64,000 nucleotides of DNA from Myxococcales bacterium (GTDB taxonomy: Bacteria; Myxococcota_A; Bradymonadia; UBA7976; UBA1532), in contig JACKDP010000010.1 of NCBI GenBank assembly GCA_020633435.1, forward strand, positions 248,001 through 312,000. The letters run 5' to 3'. The translations under genes were made by a program, and so were the position numbers. The notes beneath the pieces are model-generated. The model ran no database searches, was not told the DNA's origin, and saw only the letters and a program-made list of their open reading frames with translations. Shown piece after piece: positions 49,948 to 59,551 of the stretch; position 1 is the stretch's first letter; every line of letters begins with the position of its first letter.

Positions 49948-50964
49948 ATGGACGACATCAAGGGCAAGCTGCAGGTGATGATGGTCAGCGTCAGCCTGGT
50001 CGCCGCGGTGGCCGTTGGCTTCGCGCTGCACTGGCTGCAGCCGGTCATGATCCCGCTGGTCCTCGCCGTCCTGCTCATGTACGGCCTCGCGCCCCTCGTC
50101 GACTGGATCATGGCCCGCGGGCGGGTGGGGAAGGGGGTCGCCATCCTCGTCGCCCTGCTCTTCTCCGTCCTGGGGCTCCTCGCGGTGGCCGAGCTGGTGG
50201 AGGTCTCGGTGCGCTCCCTCGCCGAGAACAAGGGCATGTACGCGGCCCGCGCCCAGGAGCTGTCGACGCGCCTGTCGGGGTGGCTCGAGCGCTTCGGCTT
50301 CGACCCCGCCCAGGCGAGCATGGGGGAGAGCCTGCGCGCGCTGCCGGTCAGCAAGTGGGCGTCCGGCCTGGCGAACGGGCTGCTCGGCCTCGTCTCCAAC
50401 GGCTTCCTGGTGCTGATCTTCCTGATCTACCTGCTGCTCGGGCGCAGCCCGGCTCCCGCCGAGGGCGGCGGCCTCGGCGCCGAGATCGAGCGCCGCGTGA
50501 AGCGCTACATCGTCGTGAAGGTGGGCCTGTCGCTGCTCACCGGCGCGGCCGTCGGCGGCATCCTCATGGTGCTGGGCGTCGAGCTGGCGGTCGTCTTCGG
50601 CCTCTTCGCCTTCTTCCTGAACTTCATCCCCAGCCTGGGCTCCATCGTCGCCACCCTGCTGCCGCTGCCCGTCGTGTTCTTCGACCCCGCGGCGAGCACC
50701 ACGACGGCCCTCCTCGCGGTGGCGCTGCCGGCCACGGTGCAGGTCGTCATCGGCAACGTGCTGGAGCCGCGCATCATCGGGGAGAGCCTGCAGCTCCACC
50801 CCGTCACCATCCTGGTGGCGTTGATCTTCTGGGGCATGCTCTGGGGCGTGGCCGGCATGATCCTGGCCGCGCCGGTGACGGCCGTGCTGAAAATCCTGTT
50901 TGATCACCTGGAGTTGACGCGGCCGGTGGCGCGCCTGATGGCGGGGAAGCTGTCGGGCCCCTGA
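49948..50964 (+). CDS. AI-2E family transporter (PerM-like membrane protein)
   Basis: The 338-residue protein has about eight membrane segments and the layout of the AI-2E/PerM family. A pair of helices comes first (VSLVAAVAVGFALHWLQPVMIPLVLAVLLMYGLAPLVDW in two stretches), then a soluble loop (about 100-150). Helices with FFLNFIPSLGSIVATLLPLPVVFF and NVLEPRIIGESLQLHPVTILVALIFWGMLWGVAGMIL follow; these parts are highly characteristic. Substrates in the family are uncertain (autoinducer, or sodium/proton exchange). GAGGAGGGG precedes the ATG. It is 56 bp after the Omp85 gene and its stop is 9 bp from that of the convergent DUF6178 gene. Confidence 0.92.
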   Translation: MDDIKGKLQVMMVSVSLVAAVAVGFALHWLQPVMIPLVLAVLLMYGLAPLVDWIMARGRVGKGVAILVALLFSVLGLLAVAELVEVSVRSLAENKGMYAARAQELSTRLSGWLERFGFDPAQASMGESLRALPVSKWASGLANGLLGLVSNGFLVLIFLIYLLLGRSPAPAEGGGLGAEIERRVKRYIVVKVGLSLLTGAAVGGILMVLGVELAVVFGLFAFFLNFIPSLGSIVATLLPLPVVFFDPAASTTTALLAVALPATVQVVIGNVLEPRIIGESLQLHPVTILVALIFWGMLWGVAGMILAAPVTAVLKILFDHLELTRPVARLMAGKLSGP

Positions 50965-50973
50965 GGCCTGGCG

Positions 50974-52622
50974 CTACAGCGCGGGCAGCAGCAGCGGCAC
51001 CTGGCGGGGATCGACCTGCGCCGCGTCGAGGGCGGCGGCCTGCTCGGTGAAGGCCACCAGCAGGCAGGCCAGCGTCTCCTCCTGCCCGTCGCCCACTTCG
51101 GCCCACCACCGCGCGGCCAGCGCGCGCGCCTCGGGGCGCAGGCGGCGGTCGCCGAAGAGGGCCTCCAGGGCGGCCGGGAAGGCCGGGATCTCCAGGGGGC
51201 CGAAGCCCGTCCGATCGAGCGCGGCCCGGGCCAGCCCCGTGGCCAGCCACGCGCCCACGCCCACCTCGACCGGCCGGTCATGGCGCGCGGCCACCTGCGT
51301 CAGGGCGGCCAGCATCCGGCCCCACGCGCTCGCCCGGGCCCACTGGCCGGGGCCGATGGGGCCACCGTCGGGCGTCTGCGGGTGCCGCGCCGTCAGCGCC
51401 GCGCCCCACGCGTGCCACAGGGGCACGTCCAGCGCCCCCACGGCGTCGTCCCCCTGGCGCAGCAGCGGCCGCAGCTCCCGCCGCCGCAGCGGCGCGGCCG
51501 CCGCCACCATGCGGGCGTACCCGGTGCGGAAGACCACCGCGGGGCCATGGGTCAGCAGGGCCAGGGCGTCCGTCCGGGCGTCCGTGCCCCCGAAGGCGTC
51601 CAGGCCCAGGACGAGCCCGGCGCGCAGGCGGTGCAGCGTCTCGGCCTGGCCCTCGAGGTCCCAGGGCTCGCGCCGGTCGGCCGAGAGGGCCATGTTGGCC
51701 GCGTAGCCGAGCTGGGCCACCAGGCGGTCGGCGGCGTCGGCGTCCAGCGTGCCGAGGGCCTCGGCCAGCCGGTGCTCGGGCTGCACCACGCTCGTGAGCC
51801 AGTGGCGGGCCCCGGGGGCGTCGTCGGTGGCCGCGGCCGCCGTCTTCGCCTCGGGCGGGGGCGGCGCGTAGATGGCCAGCGCGTCGTACAGGTCCACGTA
51901 GCCGCGGTCGGCCAGCCGGCCCGTCCGCCAGCGCAGGGCGTCCTCCTGCAGCGACGAGTCGAGGGCCGCCGAGGCCCCGATGAGCAGGTCGATGCAGTAG
52001 ACGGGCGCCGTCCGCATGAGCCAGTCGAGGAAGACCTTGATGGGCAGGTCGCGCTCGCCCGGATCGGGGAAGCAGATGCACAGCCGGCCATCCGGCGTCA
52101 TCACGTGCTCGACGTCCGGCGGATCGAAGTCCTCCGGCTCCTCGACCACGATGGTCTGGATGGAGCGGCGGATGATCCAGTTGAGCAGCTCGTCGTCCAG
52201 GTCGATGAGGCGCTTGCCCAGCACGTCGGGCCCCGCCGCCATCAGGGCGCGCAGCCACGGATCCGTCCGCTCGATGGAGAGCTCGTCGCCCACCCAGATC
52301 TCGGCGTCGAGCAGCCCCTGCACCTGCTCGCCGCTGGCCATCGCCAGGACGTCGGTGGCGTCCTCCAGGCCGATGCGATGCAGGGCGCGGTGCAGGTCTT
52401 CCACCGGCAGCATCGGCACCAGGCGCGGCGCGTCGGCGGGGTCGATGAAGGCGTCGAGCAGCTCGTTGCCGGAGCGCGCGCGCTCCAGCTCCCCCCGCCA
52501 CGCCTCGAAGCGGACCCGGGGGGCCAGCCGCGGGGCGTGATCCCGATCGGGCAGGGCCAGGGCGCGATCCTGCGCCTGGCCGATGGCGATCTCGGTCGGG
52601 GAGGGGGGCCGGTGGCGGGTGC

Positions 52623-52626
<4 letters not shown>
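50974..52626 (-). CDS. DUF6178-like protein
   Basis: The 550-residue protein matches the deltaproteobacterial DUF6178 group by my reading. It has LVPMLPVEDLHRALHRIGLEDATDVLAMASGEQVQGLLDAEIW near residue 70, IKVFLDWLMRTAPVYCIDLLIGASAAL and many conserved Trp/Asp positions. There is no signal peptide, membrane segment or catalytic motif. The function is unknown. The GTG at 52626 overlaps the stop of the SEC-C gene (GTGA at 52623-52626), so the two are translationally coupled. This link may hint at a protein-quality or ribosome-linked role, but that is inference. Confidence 0.7.
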
Positions 52627-53510
<884 letters not shown>

Positions 53511-53529
53511 GGCCACTCCGTCCGAAGAG

Positions 53530-54138
53530 TCAGAAGAGGTACGTCACGGCGAGGCCGAGCCGCTTGAGGTCGTCGCGCAGCTTCGCCTCCAGGGCGAGCT
53601 GCACCTGGGGGATGATGTCCACCCCGGCGACGAACGAGCCCAGCAGCCCGAACTCGGTGTCCGTGGGACCGTTGTCGATGTAGGTCACCGCCAGGCCCAG
53701 AGACACCCCGAGGAAGAGCTCCCGGTCGTCGGTGATGCGGAAGTGGTGCGAGGCCACCACCGCCGGATCGACGCCGAAGAGGAAGACGTTGCTGGTGTTG
53801 AGCAGCGAGCCCTGGCCCATGACGGCCAGCTCCACCGCGTCGCCCGTGTCCTGCTGCCGCAAGAACCGGAACTTGGCCCCGCCCTCGACCTCGAACCCCG
53901 TCTCGTTGAGCTCGTTGCCCACCACCACGATGGCGGCCCGGGCGTTGGCCTCGAGGTCGGGCAGCAGGCCGAAGCGGGCGAGGCCCTGGAAGTCGAAGAT
54001 CTCGTCGCCGGCGGCGATGGCGAGGCCGGCCTCGACGCGCCCGGGATCCGTGGGCCGGGCGTGATCGAAGCCGAGGATGCCGACGGCCCCGGCAGGGACC
54101 GCCCAGAGCGACAGCGAAAGGATCAGGAACGCGCGCAT
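53530..54138 (-). CDS. putative outer-membrane beta-barrel protein
   Basis: The 202-residue protein has a signal peptide (FLILSLSLWAVPAGA). The mature part alternates amphipathic beta strands and short turns: GRVEAGLAIAAGDEIFDFQG, LEANARAAIVVVGNELN, VELAVMGQGSLL and LFLGVSLGLAVTYIDNG. It ends GLAVTYLF, and the final aromatic (Phe) suits an outer-membrane barrel signal. No family is named. GGAGG is 7 bp before the ATG at 54138. It lies 19 bp upstream of the SEC-C gene on the same strand. Confidence 0.75.
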   Translation of the reverse strand: MRAFLILSLSLWAVPAGAVGILGFDHARPTDPGRVEAGLAIAAGDEIFDFQGLARFGLLPDLEANARAAIVVVGNELNETGFEVEGGAKFRFLRQQDTGDAVELAVMGQGSLLNTSNVFLFGVDPAVVASHHFRITDDRELFLGVSLGLAVTYIDNGPTDTEFGLLGSFVAGVDIIPQVQLALEAKLRDDLKRLGLAVTYLF

Positions 54139-54369
54139 CGCGCCTCCGCGCAGCCGACCGGGGGGGCCGGACGCTACCAGGAGACCGCGGTGCGGGCAAG
54201 CACGACGGCACCGCCCCACCGGCCCGGCGCCGATGTGGGGGCGTGTGCGCGCGAAGCCTGACGCCGACGCCCGCATGGTGGCAAGATGCGGCCGGAGGGC
54301 AGGGCAGCGCCGGCCGCACCCGCCCCCGGAGGCCCGCGCGCGTGGCCTCGCCGGTGATGGAGGACTGCC

Positions 54370-56652
54370 GTGATCACCCTGGACGCCCTGCACGCCGAGG
54401 GCCTCGACTGGCTGCTGGACTCGAGCTTCCTGGGCAAGCTCGCCCCGGCTGACCAGGCCGCCCTCCTCGCCGACGCCACCCTGCAGGACTTCGTGGTGGG
54501 GGCCGTGCTCATCGAGCCGGGCCGCGCGGGCCGCTCCGTCGACCTCGTCGTCGCCGGCCAGGCCACCGTCAGCCGCGATGACGACGGCGCCGAGCACGTC
54601 ATCGCCCGCGTCGGCCCCGGCCACCTGCTGGGCGAGCGCGCCCTGCGCCAGGGCCAGACGACCTACGCCCGCGTCGTCGCCAGCAGCCCCATGCGCACCC
54701 TGCGCATCCCCGGCGAGCGGTTCCGCGAGCACCTGCGCACCGTGGCCGCCCTGGCCCGCTACGTGGACGATCTGATCGTCCTGCGCGACCGGCAGACCGA
54801 GCTGCTGAGCCTGCTGCTCCGCGAGCCGGTGCTGCGCTCCCTGGGCCGGGACGGCCTGGAGCGCCTGCTGCAATCTGGCGAGATCGTTCGGTTTTCCACC
54901 GGTGAGCGCGTGGTGGAGGCGGGCGACCGGGGCGGTGACGTCTTCCTCCTGGTCAAGGGCCGCGTCGGCGTCTTCGCCCCTACCGCCGGCGGCGGCCGCG
55001 AGCGCGTCGCCACCGAGGGGCCGGGCTGGCTCTTCGGCCACGCCTCCGTGCTGCTGGACGTGCCCCGCACCGCCGACATCGAGGCCGCCGAGGCGTGCGA
55101 GCTGCTGCGCGTCAGCGACCGCGCCTTCATGGATCTCATCGCCCGCAACCCGCCGCTGTACCGCCGCCTGTACCAGCAGCTCGCCAGCCTCGATCTGCGC
55201 GCCCAGGAGGCCCGCTCGCGCTCCCGCGGGCCCATGGTCGTCGTCGTGTGGAGCGGCCACGCCGGCATCGGCACCACCACGCTGGCCCATGGCGTCGCCC
55301 ACGCCCTCGCCATCGAGCGCCGCGTCCTCCTCGTCGACCTCGCCGGCGCCCGCACCGCCGAGCGCCTCGGCGCGACCGTCGCCGACGACACGGTGGCCGG
55401 CGTCGCCATCCAGCGCCTCGCCTCGCCGCCGGGCGGCGTGCCCGTCATCTGGCCCGTGGACCGGGGGGACGCCGTGGCGCTGGTCGAGGGCCTCGCCGCC
55501 CTCGGCGGCTCCGGCGAGTGCCTCGTGGTCTCCCCCGACGACGCCCGCTCCCCGGAGCCGGGCCTGGTGGCCGCCGCCGAGAGCCTCATCCACCTGCGCT
55601 GGGCCCGCGACACCTCCAGCACCCTGGCCCTGTCGAACCTGGGCTTCCGCATCGACGCCGTGCGCCTGGAGGACGGCCACGAGCTGCCCCTCGCCACCCA
55701 CCGCGACGCCGTGCGCATCCCCGAGGACCGCGTCACCGGCGCCCGCTTCTGGCGCACTGGCGACGCCGCCGCCCTCATCGACCACGCCACGCCCATGGGA
55801 CGCGCCGCCCACCGCCTCGTCCGCGTGCTCACCGGCCGCACCGTCGGCGTGGCCCTCGGCGGCGGCGGCGCCCTCGGCTTCGCCCACCTCGCGCTCCTGC
55901 AGGCCCTCGAAGAGGGGGGCGTCCCGGTCGACTACCTGGCCGGCGTCTCCTTCGGCGCCGTCGTCGGCGCCCTCTACGCCGCCGGCGGCCTGCCCCTGGC
56001 CCGCGAGCTCCTCGCCCGCCGCGGCACCCTGCGCCTGCTCTCCGGCCTGAGCACCCTGAGCCTCGATCCGCTCACCCTCTGGATCCGCCGCCTCACCCAC
56101 GGCCGCACCCTCGGCACCACCGAGATCCCGTTCTTCCCCGTCGCCCTCGACGTCGTGAACGGCGAGGAGGTCGTCATCACCCGCGGCACCCTCGCCGACG
56201 GCGTGCGCGCCTCCAGCTCCTTCCCCGGCATCTTCCCCGCCACCCGCCGCGGGGTCGCCCGCCTCGTGGACGGCGGCATCATCAACAACGTCCCCGCCTC
56301 GGTGGTCTGGGACGCCGGGGCCGACTTCATCATCGCCTCCAACATCATCCCCCGGCACCCGGTGGGCCGCGATCCCGTCTTGGGCCGCGACCTGGGCTCG
56401 CGCCTCCGCAGCGCCACCACCGCGCGCCTCGACGACCTGCTGCGCTCCGTCTTCCTGCTCATGTCCCAGACGGGCCGCGACCGCGCCACGCTGGCCGACC
56501 ACGTCTTCGACCCCGACATCGAGGGCTTCAACCTGTACGACTTCCACCGGGGCGACGTGATCTACCAGCGGGCCCTGGAGCGGGCCCGGGCGGCCCTGCC
56601 CGACATCAAGGCCGACCTCGAGGCCGACCGCGCCATGGGGCTGGCCCGTTGA
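54370..56652 (+). CDS. NTE-like protein: two cNMP domains, P-loop-like linker, patatin phospholipase
   Basis: The 760-residue protein has cNMP-binding-like domains at about 15-125 and 155-265. Next is a MinD-like segment (MVVVVWSGHAGIGTTTLAHG at about 290), then a patatin domain from about 490. The patatin site is complete: oxyanion loop GGGGALGFAH, nucleophile Ser527 in GVSFGAVVG and Asp634 in DGGIINN. The P-loop lacks the catalytic Lys (GIGTTT), so ATP use is doubtful. This layout resembles eukaryotic neuropathy target esterase and bacterial relatives, which hydrolyse lysophospholipids. The GTG at 54370 has GGAGG six bp upstream. The stop overlaps the next gene's TTG. A regulator of membrane lipid turnover seems likely. 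Confidence 0.88.
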   Translation: MITLDALHAEGLDWLLDSSFLGKLAPADQAALLADATLQDFVVGAVLIEPGRAGRSVDLVVAGQATVSRDDDGAEHVIARVGPGHLLGERALRQGQTTYARVVASSPMRTLRIPGERFREHLRTVAALARYVDDLIVLRDRQTELLSLLLREPVLRSLGRDGLERLLQSGEIVRFSTGERVVEAGDRGGDVFLLVKGRVGVFAPTAGGGRERVATEGPGWLFGHASVLLDVPRTADIEAAEACELLRVSDRAFMDLIARNPPLYRRLYQQLASLDLRAQEARSRSRGPMVVVVWSGHAGIGTTTLAHGVAHALAIERRVLLVDLAGARTAERLGATVADDTVAGVAIQRLASPPGGVPVIWPVDRGDAVALVEGLAALGGSGECLVVSPDDARSPEPGLVAAAESLIHLRWARDTSSTLALSNLGFRIDAVRLEDGHELPLATHRDAVRIPEDRVTGARFWRTGDAAALIDHATPMGRAAHRLVRVLTGRTVGVALGGGGALGFAHLALLQALEEGGVPVDYLAGVSFGAVVGALYAAGGLPLARELLARRGTLRLLSGLSTLSLDPLTLWIRRLTHGRTLGTTEIPFFPVALDVVNGEEVVITRGTLADGVRASSSFPGIFPATRRGVARLVDGGIINNVPASVVWDAGADFIIASNIIPRHPVGRDPVLGRDLGSRLRSATTARLDDLLRSVFLLMSQTGRDRATLADHVFDPDIEGFNLYDFHRGDVIYQRALERARAALPDIKADLEADRAMGLAR

Positions 56653-57479
56653 GCCGCTTCCCCGAAATCACCCGTGATCACCTGGGGTTGCTGGCCTGCC
56701 CCGCCTGCCGGGGCCCCCTCGGCCACGCCGGCGAGGCCCTGGTCTGCGGGGGCTGCGCCGCGCGCTGGCCCATCCGCGGCGGCCTCGCCCGCCTCTACCG
56801 CGAGGCCGAGGTCCGCCCCCGCGACCGCCTGATGCGCCTGTTCTACGACGGCCTCCCGAGCCTCCACGACCCCGCCGTGCGCCTGCTGCTGCCCGTCATC
56901 CAGGGGGTGTCCGAGGCCGAGACGCGGCGCCCCATCATCGACGCCCTCGCCCTCGACGATCTGCCCACCGACCGCCCCGTCCGCGTCCTGGAGACGGGCA
57001 TCGGCTGCGGCGCCAACGTGGGCCTCGTGCACGACGCCCTCCCGCCGGGCGTCACCGTCGACTACTGGGGCCTCGACCTGAGCGTCGGCATGCTGCGCAA
57101 GCTGCCCGGGCGCCTCCGCGGCCGCCCGCTGCCCACCGTCGTCCAGGCCGACGCCCACGACCTGCCCTTCGCCACCGGCGCCTTCGACCGCGTCTTCCAC
57201 GTCGGCGGCCTCGGCGGCTTCGGCGATCCCGGCCGCGCCCTCGCCGAGATGGCCCGCGTCGCCCGCCCCGGCACCCCCGTCGTCGTCGTCGACGAGCAGC
57301 TCGACCCCGGCTTCCGCGCCGGCCTCGTCCGCCGCGCCCTCTTCCGGGCCGTGACGTTCTACGATCGCCACCCCCACGCCCCCGTGGACGCCCTCCCGCC
57401 CGGGGCCACCGCCGTGCACAGCGGCCAGGCGAGCCCCTGCTTCTACCTGCTGCGCTTCGAGATGGGCGAGCAGCCCTGA
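56649..57479 (+). CDS. SAM-dependent methyltransferase with N-terminal zinc ribbon
   Basis: The 276-residue protein opens with a Trm112-like ribbon (LACPACRGPL...CGGCAARWPIRGG) in residues 12-50. The methyltransferase core shows motif I VLETGIGCGANVGLVHDAL, the acidic WGLDLSVGMLRKL, DLPFATGAFDRVF and MARVARPGTPVVVVDE. It resembles UbiE/COQ5-type proteins, and its substrate is unknown. A TTG at 56649 is the start, overlapping the patatin gene stop (TTGA), so expression is coupled. No closer ATG fits. A quinone or lipid substrate is possible given the neighbour, but unproven. Confidence 0.82.
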   Translation: MSRFPEITRDHLGLLACPACRGPLGHAGEALVCGGCAARWPIRGGLARLYREAEVRPRDRLMRLFYDGLPSLHDPAVRLLLPVIQGVSEAETRRPIIDALALDDLPTDRPVRVLETGIGCGANVGLVHDALPPGVTVDYWGLDLSVGMLRKLPGRLRGRPLPTVVQADAHDLPFATGAFDRVFHVGGLGGFGDPGRALAEMARVARPGTPVVVVDEQLDPGFRAGLVRRALFRAVTFYDRHPHAPVDALPPGATAVHSGQASPCFYLLRFEMGEQP

Positions 57480-57523
57480 CGCGCCCATCGATCTTGCGCG
57501 CCCCCTCGACTATGCTCCGCGCC

Positions 57524-58732
57524 ATGTTGACCGGACGCCGCATCCACCTCTGCGTCGGCGGGGGCATCGCCGCCTACAAGGCCGTCGAGCTGGCCCGCGC
57601 CCTCCAGCGCGCGGGCGCCCAGGTCCAGGTGGCCATGACGCCCAACGCCCAGGCCTTCGTCGGCCCCCTGACGTTCCAGGCCATCACCCACGCCCCCGTC
57701 CTGACGCGCACCCTCGACGCCAGCGAGGAGATGGCCATCGGCCACATCGAGTTCGCCCAGGAGTGCGACGCCCTGGTCGTAGCGCCGGCCACCGCCAACC
57801 TCATCGGCAAGGCCGCCAACGGCATCGGGGACGAGGTCGTCTCCACCGTCCTGCTGGCCGCGAACGTGCCGGTCATCGTGGCCCCGGCCATGAACAGCTT
57901 CATGTACGCCCACCCGGCCGTCGCGGCGAACCTCGAGCGATTGCGCGGCTTTGGCTGGCATGTCGTCGAGCCGGACAGCGGCGAGCTGGCCTGCGGGCAT
58001 GTGGGCCCCGGCCGCCTCCCCGATCCCGAGGCCATCGTGGCGGCCGTCGCGGCGGCCCTGACCCCGGCCCCCACGCCCCTCGCCGGGCGCACCGTCGTCA
58101 TCGCCGCCGGCCCCACGCGGGAGCACCTCGATCCCGTCCGCTTCCTCTCCAACCCGTCGAGCGGCCGCACCGGCTTCTCCCTCGCCGCCGCCGCCCAGCG
58201 CGCCGGCGCGCGCGTCGTCCTGGTGCACGGCCCCGTGGCCCTCGCGCCGCCCGCCGGCGTCGAGGCGGTGCCCATCACCAGCGCCCGCGAGATGGACGCC
58301 GCCGTCCGCGCCCACGCGGCCCAGGCCGACGCCGTGGTCATGACGGCGGCCGTCGCCGACTGGCGCCCCGCGGTCGAGTCGACCGTCAAGGAGCACAAGG
58401 CCGGCGACGTGAAGGTGGTGGAGTTCGTCCGCAACCCCGACATCCTCGCCGGCCTCGGCGCCGCTCGGACGGGCAGCCGCCCCGTGCTCGTGGGCTTCGC
58501 CGCCGAGACGGGGGATCCCATCGCCTCCGCCCGGGGCAAGCTCACCCGCAAGGGCGTCGACCTCATCGTCGCCAACGACGTCTCGGCCCCCGACTGCGGC
58601 TTCGAGGTGGACACCAACCGCGTCTGGCTCGTGAGCGCCACGGGCGAGGAGTCCCTGCCGCTCCAGGCCAAGACGGCCATCGCCGACCGCCTGGTGGCCT
58701 GGATCGCGGCCCGCCTGGAGGCCACGCCATGA
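57524..58732 (+). CDS. coaBC: bifunctional phosphopantothenoylcysteine decarboxylase / phosphopantothenate-cysteine ligase
   Basis: CoaBC makes 4'-phosphopantetheine for coenzyme A. The 402-residue length is normal. The CoaC half shows CVGGGIAAYKAVELARAL, GHIEFAQECDALVVAPATAN (with the active His), PAMNSFMY and ELACGHVGPGRL with the active Cys. The CoaB half shows AGPTREHLDPVRFLSNPSSGRTG, MTAAVADWRP, KVVEFVRNPDILAGLG and GFAAETGD. The ATG at 57524 is chosen because the Rossmann start follows at once; ATGs at 57512 or 57494 would add residues. The stop overlaps the ATG of the UDG-like gene (58729). Confidence 0.96.
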   Translation: MLTGRRIHLCVGGGIAAYKAVELARALQRAGAQVQVAMTPNAQAFVGPLTFQAITHAPVLTRTLDASEEMAIGHIEFAQECDALVVAPATANLIGKAANGIGDEVVSTVLLAANVPVIVAPAMNSFMYAHPAVAANLERLRGFGWHVVEPDSGELACGHVGPGRLPDPEAIVAAVAAALTPAPTPLAGRTVVIAAGPTREHLDPVRFLSNPSSGRTGFSLAAAAQRAGARVVLVHGPVALAPPAGVEAVPITSAREMDAAVRAHAAQADAVVMTAAVADWRPAVESTVKEHKAGDVKVVEFVRNPDILAGLGAARTGSRPVLVGFAAETGDPIASARGKLTRKGVDLIVANDVSAPDCGFEVDTNRVWLVSATGEESLPLQAKTAIADRLVAWIAARLEATP

Positions 58733-59544
58733 GCACCGTCGGCGCCGAGCTGGCCGCCTGGGTCGCCGCCACCCGCGGGGCCCTGGAGTGGCTCATCGAG
58801 ACGGGGGAGGCGGAGCTCGACGTCCCGGCCGACTTCGTCGTGCCGCCCCTCGGCCGCATCGCCGCCATCGCGCCGCCCGCTGGCGTCCCCTCGGCGCCCG
58901 CCCCGGTCGAGGAGCCCGAGCTGCAGTCCGTCCTGGAGCGCAGCCCCGGCGTCCCGGGCCTGCCCCCGCAACCCCGCGACTTCGCTGCAGAACTCGCCGG
59001 CGTCGCCAGCGACGTGGGCCCCGCCGAGACGACGTTCATCGACAGCCCCTCGCTCCTGGAGGGCCCCGCCGAGGCGGCCCTCGTCTTCGGCTGGCCGGGC
59101 GTGCGCGTCGCCTTCGTCGCGGGGCCCATCCCCGACGACGCCCCCGCGTCGCTCATGGCCGAGGTCGGGCAGCTCGTCGAGCGCATGGCCCAGGCCATCA
59201 AGCTGGGGCTCGGGCAGGTCTTCTTCGGCTACCTCGCCGGCCCCGACGGCGAGCGCCCCTCGGCCCCCGCCGCCCGCCGGGCCATCCGCCGCCAGCTCGC
59301 CGTGGCCCGCCCGGAGGTCATCGTGGCCCTGGGCGACTTCGCCACCCGCACGCTCTGCGGCAGCGACGACTCGTTCAAGCGCCGCCGGGGCACCTGGCAC
59401 GACTTCGAGGGCGTGCCCGTCATGCCGACGTTCCACCCCGAGGCCATGATCCAGGGGGCCGACAGCCAGCGCCTCAAGGCCGCTGTCTGGGACGATCTCA
59501 AGAAAGTCATGCGCCGGCTCAACGGCGCTCCCAAGCCAGGCTGA
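58729..59544 (+). CDS. uracil-DNA glycosylase-like protein, catalytic N-terminal motif missing
   Basis: The 271-residue protein has the C-terminal half of a family-4/5 UDG fold: RPEVIVALGDFATRTLCG, RRGTWHDFEGVPVMPTFHPEAM (the HPE/HPS-type loop) and VWDDLKKVMRRL. The N-terminal motif that in true enzymes reads GEAPGxxED is replaced by VAFVAGPIPDDAP. The four Fe-S cysteines are also absent, with only one Cys in the chain. A Pro/Ala-rich N-terminal segment of about 110 residues precedes it. This may be a non-catalytic DNA-binding relative or a diverged enzyme. The ATG overlaps the coaBC stop, and the next gene follows after 7 bp. Confidence 0.72.
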   Translation: MSTVGAELAAWVAATRGALEWLIETGEAELDVPADFVVPPLGRIAAIAPPAGVPSAPAPVEEPELQSVLERSPGVPGLPPQPRDFAAELAGVASDVGPAETTFIDSPSLLEGPAEAALVFGWPGVRVAFVAGPIPDDAPASLMAEVGQLVERMAQAIKLGLGQVFFGYLAGPDGERPSAPAARRAIRRQLAVARPEVIVALGDFATRTLCGSDDSFKRRRGTWHDFEGVPVMPTFHPEAMIQGADSQRLKAAVWDDLKKVMRRLNGAPKPG

Positions 59545-59551
59545 GGTTGCC

